Shown piece after piece: positions 7,741 to 14,750 of a DNA stretch of 64,000 nucleotides (positions within the stretch are counted from its first letter, which is position 1; every line of letters starts with the position of its first letter). Under the pieces are notes generated by a model that searched no databases, was not told the DNA's origin, and saw only the letters and a program-made list of their open reading frames with translations. A program made the position numbers and the translations under genes. Origin of the DNA: Piscinibacter gummiphilus (GTDB lineage: Bacteria > Pseudomonadota > Gammaproteobacteria > Burkholderiales > Burkholderiaceae_C); assembly GCF_002116905.1 (NCBI RefSeq), contig NZ_CP015118.1, forward strand, positions 4,774,001 to 4,838,000, in the 5' to 3' direction.

Positions 7741-7945
7741 TGTATGTTCAAACCACCGATTCCGCAGAAGAATCGGCACCTGAGCAGGCGGCAGTTGCAC
7801 CTGCGGTTGCCGACCCGGCAGCCCGTTGAAGCCTTGGGCCAACCAGCCCGCACGTTAGCGCGGGGCGCCGGGTCGGATGTTCTTGTAACCCGAACAGTTG
7901 ATCGGGCCCTCTGGAGCCCGGATTCTTGCAAGGCAGGGTACCTGA
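7741..7945 (+). ncRNA. Putative IS110 bridge RNA, copy 1
   Basis: The noncoding left end folds into several short stems, for example CCGATTC/GAATCGG at 7758-7778. It contains four short matches in bridge-RNA order. AGCCT (7830-7834) equals the target left side. ACGTTAG (7852-7858), framed by CCCGC/GCGGG, is complementary to the target CTAACGT. CAGTTG (7895-7900) equals the element's right end before CT. TGCAAG (7927-7932) is complementary, with one G-T wobble, to the left end CTTGTA. Structure and function are inferred. Confidence 0.6.
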
Positions 7946-8897
7946 ATGAACAACCCAGATTCTTTCCTCGGCATCGACATCGCCAAGGACTGGCTCGATG
8001 TCGCCTGGCTCTCGGGGCAAACGCTTCGCATCGACTACACCGACGAGGCCGTGGCCGGCCTCACCGAGCGACTGCTGGCCGATCCCCCTTCCCTCGTGGT
8101 GATGGAAGCCACCGGCGGCCTGGAAACCGCTGTGGCCAGCGCGCTCGCCGCCGCCGGCCTGCCCGTGGCCGTCGTCAACCCACGTCAGGTGCGTGACTAT
8201 GCGAAGGCCCGTGGCCGACTGGCCAAGACCGATCGCATCGACGCCCTCATTCTGGCCGCCTTCGCAGCGGCCATCCGTCCACAGGTGCGCGAACTCCCGG
8301 ACGAGCACACCCGTGCCCTCGGTGAACTGCTGGCTCGCCGTCGCCAGCTCGTCGAGATGCGCGTGCAGGAAAAACTGCGCATCCAACGCGCCTCCGCGCT
8401 CCAGAAAGCCAGCTTGCGCGAGCACATCGCTTGGCTGGACGAGCGCATCAGCCGTCTCGACATCGACCTCACCCACGCGCTCCGAACGTCGGACGCCTGG
8501 CGCGACAAAGACGATCTGCTCAAGGCCATCCCCGGCGTGGGCTCGCTCACGCGTGCCACCCTGGTGGCCCTGCGCCCTGAACTCGGAACGCTCACCCGAA
8601 GGCAAATCGCCGCGCTGGTCGGCGTGGCGCCCTTCAACCGCGACAGCGGCAAGCACCAGGGCGATCGCGTCATCTGGGGTGGCCGTGCCCAAGTACGCCG
8701 AACGCTCTATATGGCCGCCGTCAGCGCCATGCGCTGCAACCCCGTCATCCGGGCCTTCTACAAACACCTGCGCAGCCAAGGTAAACCCGCCAAGGTCGCC
8801 CTCACCGCCTGCATGCGCAAGCTCCTCGTGATCATGAACGCCATGCTCAAGCATCACTCCCCCTGGTCTCCGGAGCTTGACTTGCAACACAGTTGCT
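7741..8897 (+). mobile_element. IS110-family insertion sequence, copy 1, inserted in an attC
   Basis: Comparison with the second copy and with intact attC sites sets the ends. A CT dinucleotide occurs at both junctions (7739-7740 and 8896-8897), so the element replaces GCC-CT-AAC with GCCT...CTAAC. There is no other target duplication and no convincing terminal inverted repeat, as expected for IS110. The layout is about 205 bp of noncoding left end, one recombinase gene, and essentially no right end. It lies opposite in orientation to the cassette genes. Confidence 0.9.
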
Positions 8898-8899
8898 AA
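7946..8899 (+). CDS. IS110-family DEDD recombinase (transposase), copy 1
   Basis: This 317-residue protein carries the RuvC-like DEDD domain at the N-terminus (D11 in GIDIAKDWLDVA, E60 in MEATGGLE, D96 and D99 in KTDRIDALIL). A coiled-coil region runs from about 120 to 180. The C-terminal Transposase_20 domain has IPGVGS and the catalytic serine S234 in VAPFNRDSGKHQG. Its TAA stop (8897-8899) is made by the target attC, not by the element: the element ends after TGC-C/T. It differs from copy 2 by two residues. Confidence 0.95.
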   Translation: MNNPDSFLGIDIAKDWLDVAWLSGQTLRIDYTDEAVAGLTERLLADPPSLVVMEATGGLETAVASALAAAGLPVAVVNPRQVRDYAKARGRLAKTDRIDALILAAFAAAIRPQVRELPDEHTRALGELLARRRQLVEMRVQEKLRIQRASALQKASLREHIAWLDERISRLDIDLTHALRTSDAWRDKDDLLKAIPGVGSLTRATLVALRPELGTLTRRQIAALVGVAPFNRDSGKHQGDRVIWGGRAQVRRTLYMAAVSAMRCNPVIRAFYKHLRSQGKPAKVALTACMRKLLVIMNAMLKHHSPWSPELDLQHSC

Positions 8900-8971
8900 C
8901 GTTTGACATGAGCGGCGGGACGCGGCGGGCGAAGCCCGCCGTGGCACGTCCGCTCGATGGATGGGTTAGGC
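8897..8971 (-). repeat. attC site, right part, split from its left box by IS110 copy 1
   Basis: TAACGTTTGACATGAG begins here and the right box GTTAGGC ends at 8971. The central stem is GGCGGGCGAAGCCCGCC. The missing left part is at 7734-7740. Confidence 0.9.
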
Positions 8972-9220
8972 AGCATTGAGGCAGCGACTGAGCACTTGCG
9001 CACGATCGTATGGGCCGTCATCGCTGAGGTCATGCTGCGGAGTATCGAACTTCACCCAATACAAGTGCTCTTCGCCCTGCACAGTTTCTACTTTCTCGGC
9101 AGTGCTGATGACAACGCCCAGACAATCCTGCCGCCAACCCGCACATGTTGCGGCCACGATCACCCGCGCACCCAACGCGAACGATTGGAGCGATGGGTAC
9201 GGGTTGTAAGGGTCAGTCAT
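8966..9220 (-). CDS. Cassette protein of unknown function
   Basis: The 84-residue soluble protein starts MTDPYNPYPSLQSFALGARV, preceded by GAGG. It continues with an SH3-like strand pattern (VIVAATCAGWRQDCLGVVIS, LYWVKFDTPQHD), which would suit a small beta-barrel. The stop TAA lies in the right box of its attC. Family unknown. Confidence 0.65.
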   Translation of the reverse strand: MTDPYNPYPSLQSFALGARVIVAATCAGWRQDCLGVVISTAEKVETVQGEEHLYWVKFDTPQHDLSDDGPYDRAQVLSRCLNAA

Positions 9221-9238
9221 GCGTCCTCGCCTGTAACG

Positions 9239-9316
9239 GCCTAACGTTTGACATGAGCGGCGGGACACGGTGGGCGAAGCCCGCCGTGGCACGTCCGCTC
9301 GATGGATGGGTTAGGC
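9239..9316 (-). repeat. attC site
   Basis: GCCTAAC (9239) and GTTAGGC (ends 9316), with central stem GGTGGGCGAAGCCCGCC. Confidence 0.92.
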
Positions 9317-9610
9317 AGCATTCTGCTCGTGGCGGCCGAACAGAAGGCGGACACCAGCCAAGCAAACCGGCAACGCAACCAGTAGCGCCGCAAAACAGCA
9401 CAGCCATATGGCAACAAATTCTGCGTCAGCGACTTCCTCTTGGCTGATCGGATTCCAGGCTTCTACGACGTAGAACAGCAACTTCTGCGGCACGAGCGAC
9501 CACAGGAGTTCATGTCGAACTACGACGGCTGCTGCCAGCATCGCGACGAAAGCTGTCGCCATCGCGACAAGCACCCATTTTCCGAAAGTCCGCGTGAACA
9601 GAGAACGCAC
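9311..9610 (-). CDS. Cassette membrane protein, two TM segments
   Basis: The 99-residue protein has hydrophobic helices at about 12-30 (VLVAMATAFVAMLAAAVVV) and about 67-89 (FVAIWLCCFAALLVALPVCL), with a basic start (MRSLFTRTFGK). The stop TAA is within the attC right box. Unknown function. Confidence 0.65.
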   Translation of the reverse strand: MRSLFTRTFGKWVLVAMATAFVAMLAAAVVVRHELLWSLVPQKLLFYVVEAWNPISQEEVADAEFVAIWLCCFAALLVALPVCLAGVRLLFGRHEQNAA

Positions 9611-9615
9611 GGTCG

Positions 9616-9693
9616 GCCTAACGTTGTACTTGAGCGGCGGGACGAAGCTGGCGAAGCCAGGTTTGGCACGTCCGCTCGAAGGACGGGTTAGAT
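9616..9693 (-). repeat. attC site
   Basis: GCCTAAC (9616) and GTTAGAT (ends 9693), with central stem AGCTGGCGAAGCCAGG. Confidence 0.9.
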
Positions 9694-9703
9694 GGATTCG
9701 TTG

Positions 9704-9976
9704 CTACAGCGCCCACTTCTTTTCCGCCAATACTGGATGGGGCTCCCCCCTCTTCTTTACGTGCAAGCGATTGATGATCCTGCGAAGCCAAAAGAACAGG
9801 AGTCCAGCAATCACTATCACGATGATCTTGATAGTGACCACCGCAAGAACAGAACCCACGCCTGGACTTGGGCCGCCTTGCTTAAGCAACCAAGCTACCG
9901 CCTCCACCACATGAATGGCCTGCAGCGCGAAGACAAAGCCGCATATCCCTCTGACAACTCGCAGTAGAACGAACAT
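9704..9976 (-). CDS. Cassette membrane protein, two TM segments
   Basis: The 90-residue protein has hydrophobic helices at about 8-30 (VRGICGFVFALQAIHVVEAV) and about 42-64 (VLAVVTIKIIVIVIAGLLFF), then a basic tail (RRIINRLHVKKRGEPHPVLA). Family unknown. Confidence 0.65.
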   Translation of the reverse strand: MFVLLRVVRGICGFVFALQAIHVVEAVAWLLKQGGPSPGVGSVLAVVTIKIIVIVIAGLLFFWLRRIINRLHVKKRGEPHPVLAEKKWAL

Positions 9977-10007
9977 TGAACCCTCGACTTTGAAATCAAC
10001 GAAGACA

Positions 10008-10045
10008 GCCTAAAGGTGAAGCCAAGCGCCGAAGGATGACAACGC
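10008..10045 (-). repeat. attC-like remnant
   Basis: GCCTAAA at 10008 is followed by AGCGCCGAAGGATGACAACG. This keeps fragments of the stem and the GATG arm but no proper right box. It lies where the attC of the 10046-10213 cassette should be. Confidence 0.4.
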
Positions 10046-10213
10046 CTACTCGTCCTTTTTCTCAATCGCCTGAGTCATGCCAACCACCACAACAGTTCCT
10101 AGTAGGCCTCCGACGACGCGGCCTACATCACCTTCACCGAACAGCGCTCCGGAAATGGCGAATGCGACGAAGTAAATCGCAAGGACCCCAAAGAGAAACG
10201 CAACTGTCTTCAT
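10046..10213 (-). CDS. Small cassette membrane protein, 55 residues
   Basis: The frame ATG 10213 to TAG 10046 encodes MKTVAFLFGVLAIYFVAFAI and continues with SGALFGEGDVGRVVGGLLGT, another hydrophobic run and a charged tail EKKDE. Two membrane helices fit. It occupies the cassette position 24 bp left of the attC at 10237. Function unknown. Confidence 0.55.
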   Translation of the reverse strand: MKTVAFLFGVLAIYFVAFAISGALFGEGDVGRVVGGLLGTVVVVGMTQAIEKKDE

Positions 10214-10236
10214 CCTGGGGCGAGCTCTCTTGATCC

Positions 10237-10314
10237 ATCTAACGTACTACATGAGCGGCGGGACGCAGCTGGCGAAGCCTGCTGCGGCACGTCCGCTCGA
10301 TGGACGGGTTAGGG
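10237..10314 (-). repeat. attC site
   Basis: ATCTAAC (10237) and GTTAGGG (ends 10314), with central stem AGCTGGCGAAGCCTGCT (one mismatch). Confidence 0.88.
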
Positions 10315-10872
10315 TGCATCGCCCGCATGTACGCGTACCCGCATAGGAAGACCTGCGCCAAGCGCAAACCCCAACGAAACCACGACAAGAAGCGTAACGC
10401 TACTTGCAATGGAGAACAGCAGGGCCGTGAGTGGTTGCGGCCGAGCGAGAGCTGCAAGAGCGCCGACCAACACACCCACACCGCCGGACAACGCGAGAAG
10501 CAGCATCCCGTGCGCTCGACCTTTCGCCCCCAGCCACGCGGCAACGGGACTTGAAAAGCAAGCCGCGACGGCCCAACCGACGAGGCTACCGACAAAGAAT
10601 GTGTACTCGAGAGATACCCGAGACAAAAGCAAAGCACCCCCGATGGGAACGGCCTCGATCCAAGGGCGTACTCCCGCTAGGTGGGCACCGATCAATGAAA
10701 AGTTTGCCGCCGCAACGCCAACGAAATATCCGGCCCACCGGCGCCGACCTCCCAATGCTGCAAGCGCAGTCGGATATGAAACGCGCAGTGAAAGGCGCGG
10801 AAGTAGGAGAACGAATGCAAGGAGCACCGCGCCCCACGGGCTGTCAGTTAGAGCAGACTCATTGACCTGCAT
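10309..10872 (-). CDS. Cassette membrane protein, five to six TM segments
   Basis: The 187-residue product starts MQVNESALTDSPWGAVLLAF. Hydrophobic helices lie at about 14-30, 45-63, 72-87, 91-111, 121-141 and 150-172. The start is six bases from the next attC and the stop is in its own attC right box. It could be a small permease-like protein; no motif supports a substrate. Confidence 0.65.
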   Translation of the reverse strand: MQVNESALTDSPWGAVLLAFVLLLPRLSLRVSYPTALAALGGRRRWAGYFVGVAAANFSLIGAHLAGVRPWIEAVPIGGALLLSRVSLEYTFFVGSLVGWAVAACFSSPVAAWLGAKGRAHGMLLLALSGGVGVLVGALAALARPQPLTALLFSIASSVTLLVVVSLGFALGAGLPMRVRVHAGDAP

Positions 10873-10878
10873 CGTACG

Positions 10879-10956
10879 ACCTAACGTACTACTTGAGCGG
10901 CGGGACGAAGCTGGCGAAGCCAGCTTTGGCACGTCCGCTCGAAGGACGGGTTAGGC
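10879..10956 (-). repeat. attC site
   Basis: ACCTAAC (10879) and GTTAGGC (ends 10956), with central stem AGCTGGCGAAGCCAGCT. Confidence 0.92.
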
Positions 10957-11448
10957 GCCATTGCGTAGCTCATGCTCTACTTGCTGCAGAACCCAGGCGA
11001 TAGTTGACGGATTGAGTTCTCCTTGTCCCCAGTGAGTACTCGCCCGTCGCATGTACCTGGAAAGCGCATCCTCTATCGCCGGCATCGCGTTCTCGATGTT
11101 CATGCCAGCGAATGGCATCCTACCGAATAGAAACTCGTACTCTCTGAATCCTCGCTGCCGCCAGTACGTGCCATAGAACGGGGCCCCATGCGCTCGCAAC
11201 CAGGCCCACATGAATGTTGGATCTTCAACGTTGGGGGCTTCTGCATGACACTGCGCACAGAGAAGCACAAGATTGCTCGGAAGCTCTGACCCTCCGAGTG
11301 CGCGGGGAACAATATGGCAACGCTGCAACTGTCGGCCCTGCGCGCATCGCCAGCACAGCCTCTCGGCTTCGGCCCAATCTACAGAGAGGCCGCATTCGTC
11401 AGCATTAGCGGACCAGTAGCCAACGACTTCGCCATGAGTTGTGTCCAT
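10951..11448 (-). CDS. HNH endonuclease domain cassette protein
   Basis: The 165-residue product starts MDTTHGEVVGYWSANADECG. Its first two-thirds hold an HNH/McrA-like zinc nuclease motif: CWRC (about 32-35), CHIVPRALGG with the catalytic-type histidine (about 44), then NLVLLCAQCHAEAPN (about 59-73) with the second CxxC and the final His. The C-terminal 90 residues are helical. A nuclease on a cassette could act in anti-phage defence or in DNA processing; that role is inference. Confidence 0.8.
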   Translation of the reverse strand: MDTTHGEVVGYWSANADECGLSVDWAEAERLCWRCAQGRQLQRCHIVPRALGGSELPSNLVLLCAQCHAEAPNVEDPTFMWAWLRAHGAPFYGTYWRQRGFREYEFLFGRMPFAGMNIENAMPAIEDALSRYMRRASTHWGQGELNPSTIAWVLQQVEHELRNGA

Positions 11449-11451
11449 GGG

Positions 11452-11529
11452 GCCTAACGTTGGACTTGAGCGGCGGGACGAAGCTGGCGAAGCCAGCTTT
11501 GGCACGTCCGCTCGAAGGATGGGTTAGGC
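11452..11529 (-). repeat. attC site
   Basis: GCCTAAC (11452) and GTTAGGC (ends 11529), with central stem AGCTGGCGAAGCCAGCT. Confidence 0.92.
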
Positions 11530-11530
11530 A

Positions 11531-11983
11531 TCACTCGTCAAGTTCCAAGTATGGATCGATGAGCAGCGCAAGCCCGCGTCTTGAAAGCTCGTTTGCCGCA
11601 AGCGGCCCCAGCTTGAACTCAGCGTTCATCTGATCGGTGTACAGCACCAGACGTACCCGTGGCTCGTAGCTTTGAAGTGACTTCCAAACCGTTGCTTCGC
11701 TTGGGAGCGATACAAGCAAGTCGTGGAGACGCTTGTCGCCTTCACCATCGGCAAGTTGCAACTCTCCTGAGTCAAGAATCCAGCCGCCAGTCCTATAGTG
11801 CTGAGCCCCCCTCGGACGCTCATCGCCCTTGCGATAGCTCTTCGTCGGGACAATCCCCAAAATCTCGGTGACTGCTTGTGGATCCAAGTCATCCCCAAAC
11901 ATCTCCAGCAGGAAGAATGCGCGATTAAAGCTGCCCCCCATGCGGGCAAAGAGGCCGGTCTTGTGGTCTTTCAAACGATGCAT
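11531..11983 (-). CDS. DUF4279 family cassette protein
   Basis: The 150-residue protein has the DUF4279 signature: GDDLDPQAVTEILGIVPTKS, GDERPRGAQHYRTGGWILDS and a later HDLLVSLPSEATVWKSLQSY segment, ending with short strands. Members are soluble and of unknown function, and are frequent in integrons and near toxin loci. The start may be at ATG 11983 or the internal ATG at 11941. Confidence 0.8.
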   Translation of the reverse strand: MHRLKDHKTGLFARMGGSFNRAFFLLEMFGDDLDPQAVTEILGIVPTKSYRKGDERPRGAQHYRTGGWILDSGELQLADGEGDKRLHDLLVSLPSEATVWKSLQSYEPRVRLVLYTDQMNAEFKLGPLAANELSRRGLALLIDPYLELDE

Positions 11984-12003
11984 GCCAGTGTAGATTTTGT
12001 GAG

Positions 12004-12081
12004 GCCTAACGTTCTACATGAGCGGCGGGACGCAGCGGGCGCAGCCCGCTGGGGCACGTCCGCTCGATGGACGGGGTAGGC
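12004..12081 (-). repeat. attC site with mutated right box
   Basis: GCCTAAC (12004), but the right box is GGTAGGC instead of GTTAGGC (ends 12081), which alters the cleavage triplet. The central stem is AGCGGGCGCAGCCCGCT. The paralogous site at 13496 has an intact box. Confidence 0.88.
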
Positions 12082-12085
12082 AATG

Positions 12086-12439
12086 CTATTGGCACAAAGC
12101 AACTTCCAACGCCGGCGGAGCCTCTCCGATGTACTCGGCACTAGGCGCGCAAGAGGATCGCATATTCAAGTTGATGGCGACAAAGCCAAAGAAGCCAAGC
12201 ACGACAAAACCAAACAACACCTTCCCAAGGGCCGCAATTCTCGAACGCCACAGCAGCACGATGACCAACGCTCCGAAGAACAGTGTTGCTGTCGTAGCAG
12301 CTGCACGCCAAGCGCTTACCGTGACTTGACCTGGCCAAAGTGCACCGAGAAGCTGATGCGTGGCGCTGGCCCAAAGGAGTGGCGCCGCGAGTAGCGCGAC
12401 AACCTTGATCACGGACACCAATGCGGGACGAGAATTCAA
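12086..12439 (-). CDS. Cassette membrane protein, duplicated cassette copy 1
   Basis: The 117-residue protein (TTG start at 12439 with GGAG nine bases upstream) has three hydrophobic helices at about 9-24, 43-63 and 70-90. It ends with a conserved RSSCAPSAEYIGEAP tail. A paralogue at 13578-13931 is roughly 87% identical, so the whole cassette was duplicated. The conserved cysteine tail may face the periplasm. Function unknown. Confidence 0.7.
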   Translation of the reverse strand: MNSRPALVSVIKVVALLAAPLLWASATHQLLGALWPGQVTVSAWRAAATTATLFFGALVIVLLWRSRIAALGKVLFGFVVLGFFGFVAINLNMRSSCAPSAEYIGEAPPALEVALCQ

Positions 12440-12458
12440 TTACACGGCTCCCTGTGCG

Positions 12459-12536
12459 GCCTAACGTACTACTTGAGCGGCGGGACGAAGCTGGCGAAGC
12501 CAGCTTTGGCACGTCCGCTCGAAGGACGGGTTAGAC
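12459..12536 (-). repeat. attC site
   Basis: GCCTAAC (12459) and GTTAGAC (ends 12536), with central stem AGCTGGCGAAGCCAGCT. It belongs to repeated-cassette copy B. Confidence 0.92.
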
Positions 12537-12934
12537 CGGTGGCTTGCAGCACAAGACTCAGGCAACGCCGACCATGCGCACCGCGGCAGGCATGACACCG
12601 ATGCCGCTGCTGAATGTGAGAACAATCTTCGACCACGCGACCTCCCCAGGTGCTGTTTCGTTCTTGCTCAGACCCCTACTCTACGGCACGGCCCGAACAC
12701 TCTCCACTGCTCCACGTTTGCAGCGAGCCACCTCACGTGCAGCGCGTCACGCCGCCCGCCCGCTGACCGCCGAAGGACGGGCAGCCCGCGCCGATTCATG
12801 CATGCCCAGCCTGGCCGGAGCGAGGCCTTTTGTATTCATTGCTCCCGTCTCCTGAGCGTGACGCGGAACACGCCGTTTCACCGCATCGACAAGCACACGA
12901 GCATAGGCATGGCACGGCCCCACTGGCTCGCGGG
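12537..12934 (-). repeat. Repeated ORF-poor cassette family, copy B
   Basis: The body is bounded by attC 12459 and attC 12935. Reading on the minus strand it has a 5' part with a tiny ORF (12747-12839) and a 3' part of about 210 bp that is nearly invariant among copies. That 3' part has stops in most minus frames. Confidence 0.85.
12747..12839 (-). CDS. Putative 30-residue protein of repeated cassette B
   Basis: ATG 12839 follows AGGAG at nine bases. The frame encodes MNTKGLAPARLGMHESARAA and ends RPSAVSGRAA. The same ORF with the same ribosome site recurs in copies C and D, and its C-terminal half recurs in E and F. Translation is plausible but unproven; the composition is unusual for a folded protein. 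Confidence 0.3.
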   Translation of the reverse strand: MNTKGLAPARLGMHESARAARPSAVSGRAA

Positions 12935-13006
12935 CTCTAACGTTTGACATGAGCGGCGGCACAAAGCCGAAGGCTTTGGGACGTCCGCTCGATGGAGGGG
13001 TTAGGC
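12935..13006 (-). repeat. attC site
   Basis: CTCTAAC (12935) and GTTAGGC (ends 13006), with central stem AAAGCCGAAGGCTTT. Confidence 0.9.
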
Positions 13007-13007
13007 T

Positions 13008-13490
13008 TCAAATCGGCGCCCACCCGACCGCATGACCACTCCGAGATTTCAAGAGTGCCTCGGAGAATGGCACCAACGATTCGTTCATGTGCATGGATTT
13101 CAAACACCAGATGCCATTTCGACGCGACTCGGCGGCACCCGAGGGAACGGCCACCAAGCCAACGGCATGCGCATCACGGCGGTACAACACCGACGGCGTG
13201 AGGGGTTGAATCTCCACATGAACTCCCGCGTCAGGCTCGTAACCGGCAGGAACAATGCAATGTTGCAGCACCGCCCCCGAAGTGATGATGACTTGACGGC
13301 TCCCGTCTCGAAGATGGTGATACTGCGCCGCCCACCTGTGTTTGGTCTCCCACTTCGGGGATTTTCCCCAGCACATCTCATTCCTGAACCAAGCGAATAG
13401 AAGGAGCTTCGTCGGGACCTCGAAGGTGAAGTCACCTGCGAGGGACCTGCGTCCCCATTCGTCTTCGAACAACCTCAGTTCTGCTTTCAC
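13008..13490 (-). CDS. Cassette protein of unknown function
   Basis: The 160-residue soluble protein (GTG start at 13490, MKAELRLFEDEWGRRSLAGD when translated) is rich in aromatic and strand-forming segments: FTFEVPTKLLLFAWFRNEMC, SRQVIITSGAVLQHCIVPAG, VEIQPLTPSVLYRR. The start is six bases from the next attC. No family is recognised. Confidence 0.65.
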   Translation of the reverse strand: MKAELRLFEDEWGRRSLAGDFTFEVPTKLLLFAWFRNEMCWGKSPKWETKHRWAAQYHHLRDGSRQVIITSGAVLQHCIVPAGYEPDAGVHVEIQPLTPSVLYRRDAHAVGLVAVPSGAAESRRNGIWCLKSMHMNESLVPFSEALLKSRSGHAVGWAPI

Positions 13491-13495
13491 GGCAA

Positions 13496-13573
13496 GCCTA
13501 ACGTTCTACATGAGCGGCGGGACGCAGCGGGCGCAGCCCGCTGGGACACGTCCGCTCGATGGCCGGGTTAGGC
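13496..13573 (-). repeat. attC site
   Basis: GCCTAAC (13496) and GTTAGGC (ends 13573), with central stem AGCGGGCGCAGCCCGCT. It is nearly identical to the site at 12004. Confidence 0.92.
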
Positions 13574-13577
13574 AATG

Positions 13578-13931
13578 CTATTGGCACGAAGCAACTTCCG
13601 CCGCCCGCGGAGCCTCTCCGATGTACTCGGCGCTGGGCGCACAAGAGGACCGCAAATTCAAGTTGATGGCGACAACGCCAAAGAAGCCGAGCACGACCAA
13701 ACCAAACAACACCTTCCCAAATGCCGTGATTCTCGAACGCCACAGCAGCACGATGACCAACGCTCCGAAGACCAGTGTTGCTGCCGTAGCAGCTGCACGC
13801 CAAGCGTTGACCGTGACTTGACCTGGCCAAAGTGCACCGAGACGCTGATGCGTGGCGCCGGCCCAAAGGAGTGGCGCCGCGAGTAGCGCGACAACCTTGA
13901 TCACGGCCACCAATGCGGGACTAGGATTCAA
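13578..13931 (-). CDS. Cassette membrane protein, duplicated cassette copy 2
   Basis: This 117-residue paralogue of 12086-12439 has the same three helices and the same RSSCAPSAEYIGEAP tail. The TTG start at 13931 is chosen by alignment with copy 1 and by AGGGAG upstream. Longer frames cross the attC at 13952. The two copies differ by about 15 substitutions, so the duplication is not recent. Confidence 0.7.
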   Translation of the reverse strand: MNPSPALVAVIKVVALLAAPLLWAGATHQRLGALWPGQVTVNAWRAAATAATLVFGALVIVLLWRSRITAFGKVLFGLVVLGFFGVVAINLNLRSSCAPSAEYIGEAPRAAEVASCQ

Positions 13932-13951
13932 CTGCGCGGCTCCCTTGTGCG

Positions 13952-14029
13952 GCCTAACGTTGGAGTTGAGCGGCGGGACGCAGTGGGCGAAGCCCACTGC
14001 GGCACGTCCGCTCGAATGACGGGTTAGGC
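13952..14029 (-). repeat. attC site
   Basis: GCCTAAC (13952) and GTTAGGC (ends 14029), with central stem AGTGGGCGAAGCCCACT. Confidence 0.92.
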
Positions 14030-14035
14030 GGCACT

Positions 14036-14521
14036 CTATGAAAGGTGCAGAAGCATTGCTTTGCCAGCAGCAGCGGCCTCGGAGAAATATGTTCGGAGCG
14101 GTTCGTAGTTCTCCGACACGTACTCGAATTGCATCTCATCGCCAATCCATCCATAGATCTCGGCAACCTCATCGTCCTCTGGGATGAACCGTACCCACAA
14201 GTCAGCTGGTGAGATTTCAGCTAGAGCCTTGGCTGTTGACTGAACTTCATCTGGAGTTAGGTAGCGGAATGGCCCATATCCAGCATCAGTTCCGGGCAGT
14301 TCGGTTCCACCCAGAACTGCGTTGCACAACGGATACTCGCCACCCCACACCTCGCCAGTAAGCAAGAAGTGGATTACGTGCCAAGTCTTATCTATGTCGA
14401 GTGGCTCGGCCGGGTAGTTCCCGTCTTCCGGCCACACGAGATCACTGACATCAACGGATTCGCTGATGACGGCCTCAAGTTGCTCAGCCGAGAGCTTTAA
14501 GTACCTTCCGGTCATCGACAT
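14036..14521 (-). CDS. DUF1877 (YfbM-like) cassette protein
   Basis: The 161-residue protein begins MSMTGRYLKLSAEQLEAVIS and has LDIDKTWHVIHFLLTGE, NAVLGGTELPGTDAGYGPFR and YLTPDEVQSTAKALAEI, the diagnostic order of DUF1877. These are soluble proteins of unknown function. Longer frames begin in the IS110 left end and are artefacts of the insertion 25 bp upstream. Confidence 0.85.
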   Translation of the reverse strand: MSMTGRYLKLSAEQLEAVISESVDVSDLVWPEDGNYPAEPLDIDKTWHVIHFLLTGEVWGGEYPLCNAVLGGTELPGTDAGYGPFRYLTPDEVQSTAKALAEISPADLWVRFIPEDDEVAEIYGWIGDEMQFEYVSENYEPLRTYFSEAAAAGKAMLLHLS

Positions 14522-14545
14522 ATCTGGGAATTCCTTGTGACACCT

Positions 14546-14750
14546 TGTATGTTCAAACCACCGATTCCGCAGAAGAATCGGCACTTGAGCAGGCGGCAGT
14601 TGCACCTGCGGTTGCCGACCCGGCAGCCCGTTGAAGCCTTGGGCCAACCAGCCCGCACGTTAGCGCGGGGCGCCGGGTCGGATTTTCTTGTAACCCGAAC
14701 AGTTGATCGGGCCCTCTGGAGCCCGGATTCTTGCAAGGCAGGGTACCTGA
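14546..14750 (+). ncRNA. Putative IS110 bridge RNA, copy 2
   Basis: It carries the same guide-like words as copy 1 shifted by 6,805 bp: AGCCT at 14635, ACGTTAG at 14657, CAGTTG at 14700 and TGCAAG at 14732. Only a few bases differ from copy 1, all outside these four words. Confidence 0.6.

Noticed and set aside
7438..7842. Longer version of the 7438 cassette gene with N-terminus MAQGFNGLPGRQPQVQLPPA
   Set aside because: The extension is translated from the IS110 left end; the same peptide appears in front of 14036, so it is an insertion artefact.
7741..8897. IS1111-subgroup assignment for the attC-targeting element
   Set aside because: That subgroup has subterminal inverted repeats and its noncoding part after the gene; here the noncoding part precedes the gene, no inverted repeats are evident and the right end is absent.
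10873..10956. Recurrent N-terminal peptide such as MPKLASPASSRRSSSTLG before several cassette genes
   Set aside because: It is the attC site read as protein; real starts lie to the left of the R-box.
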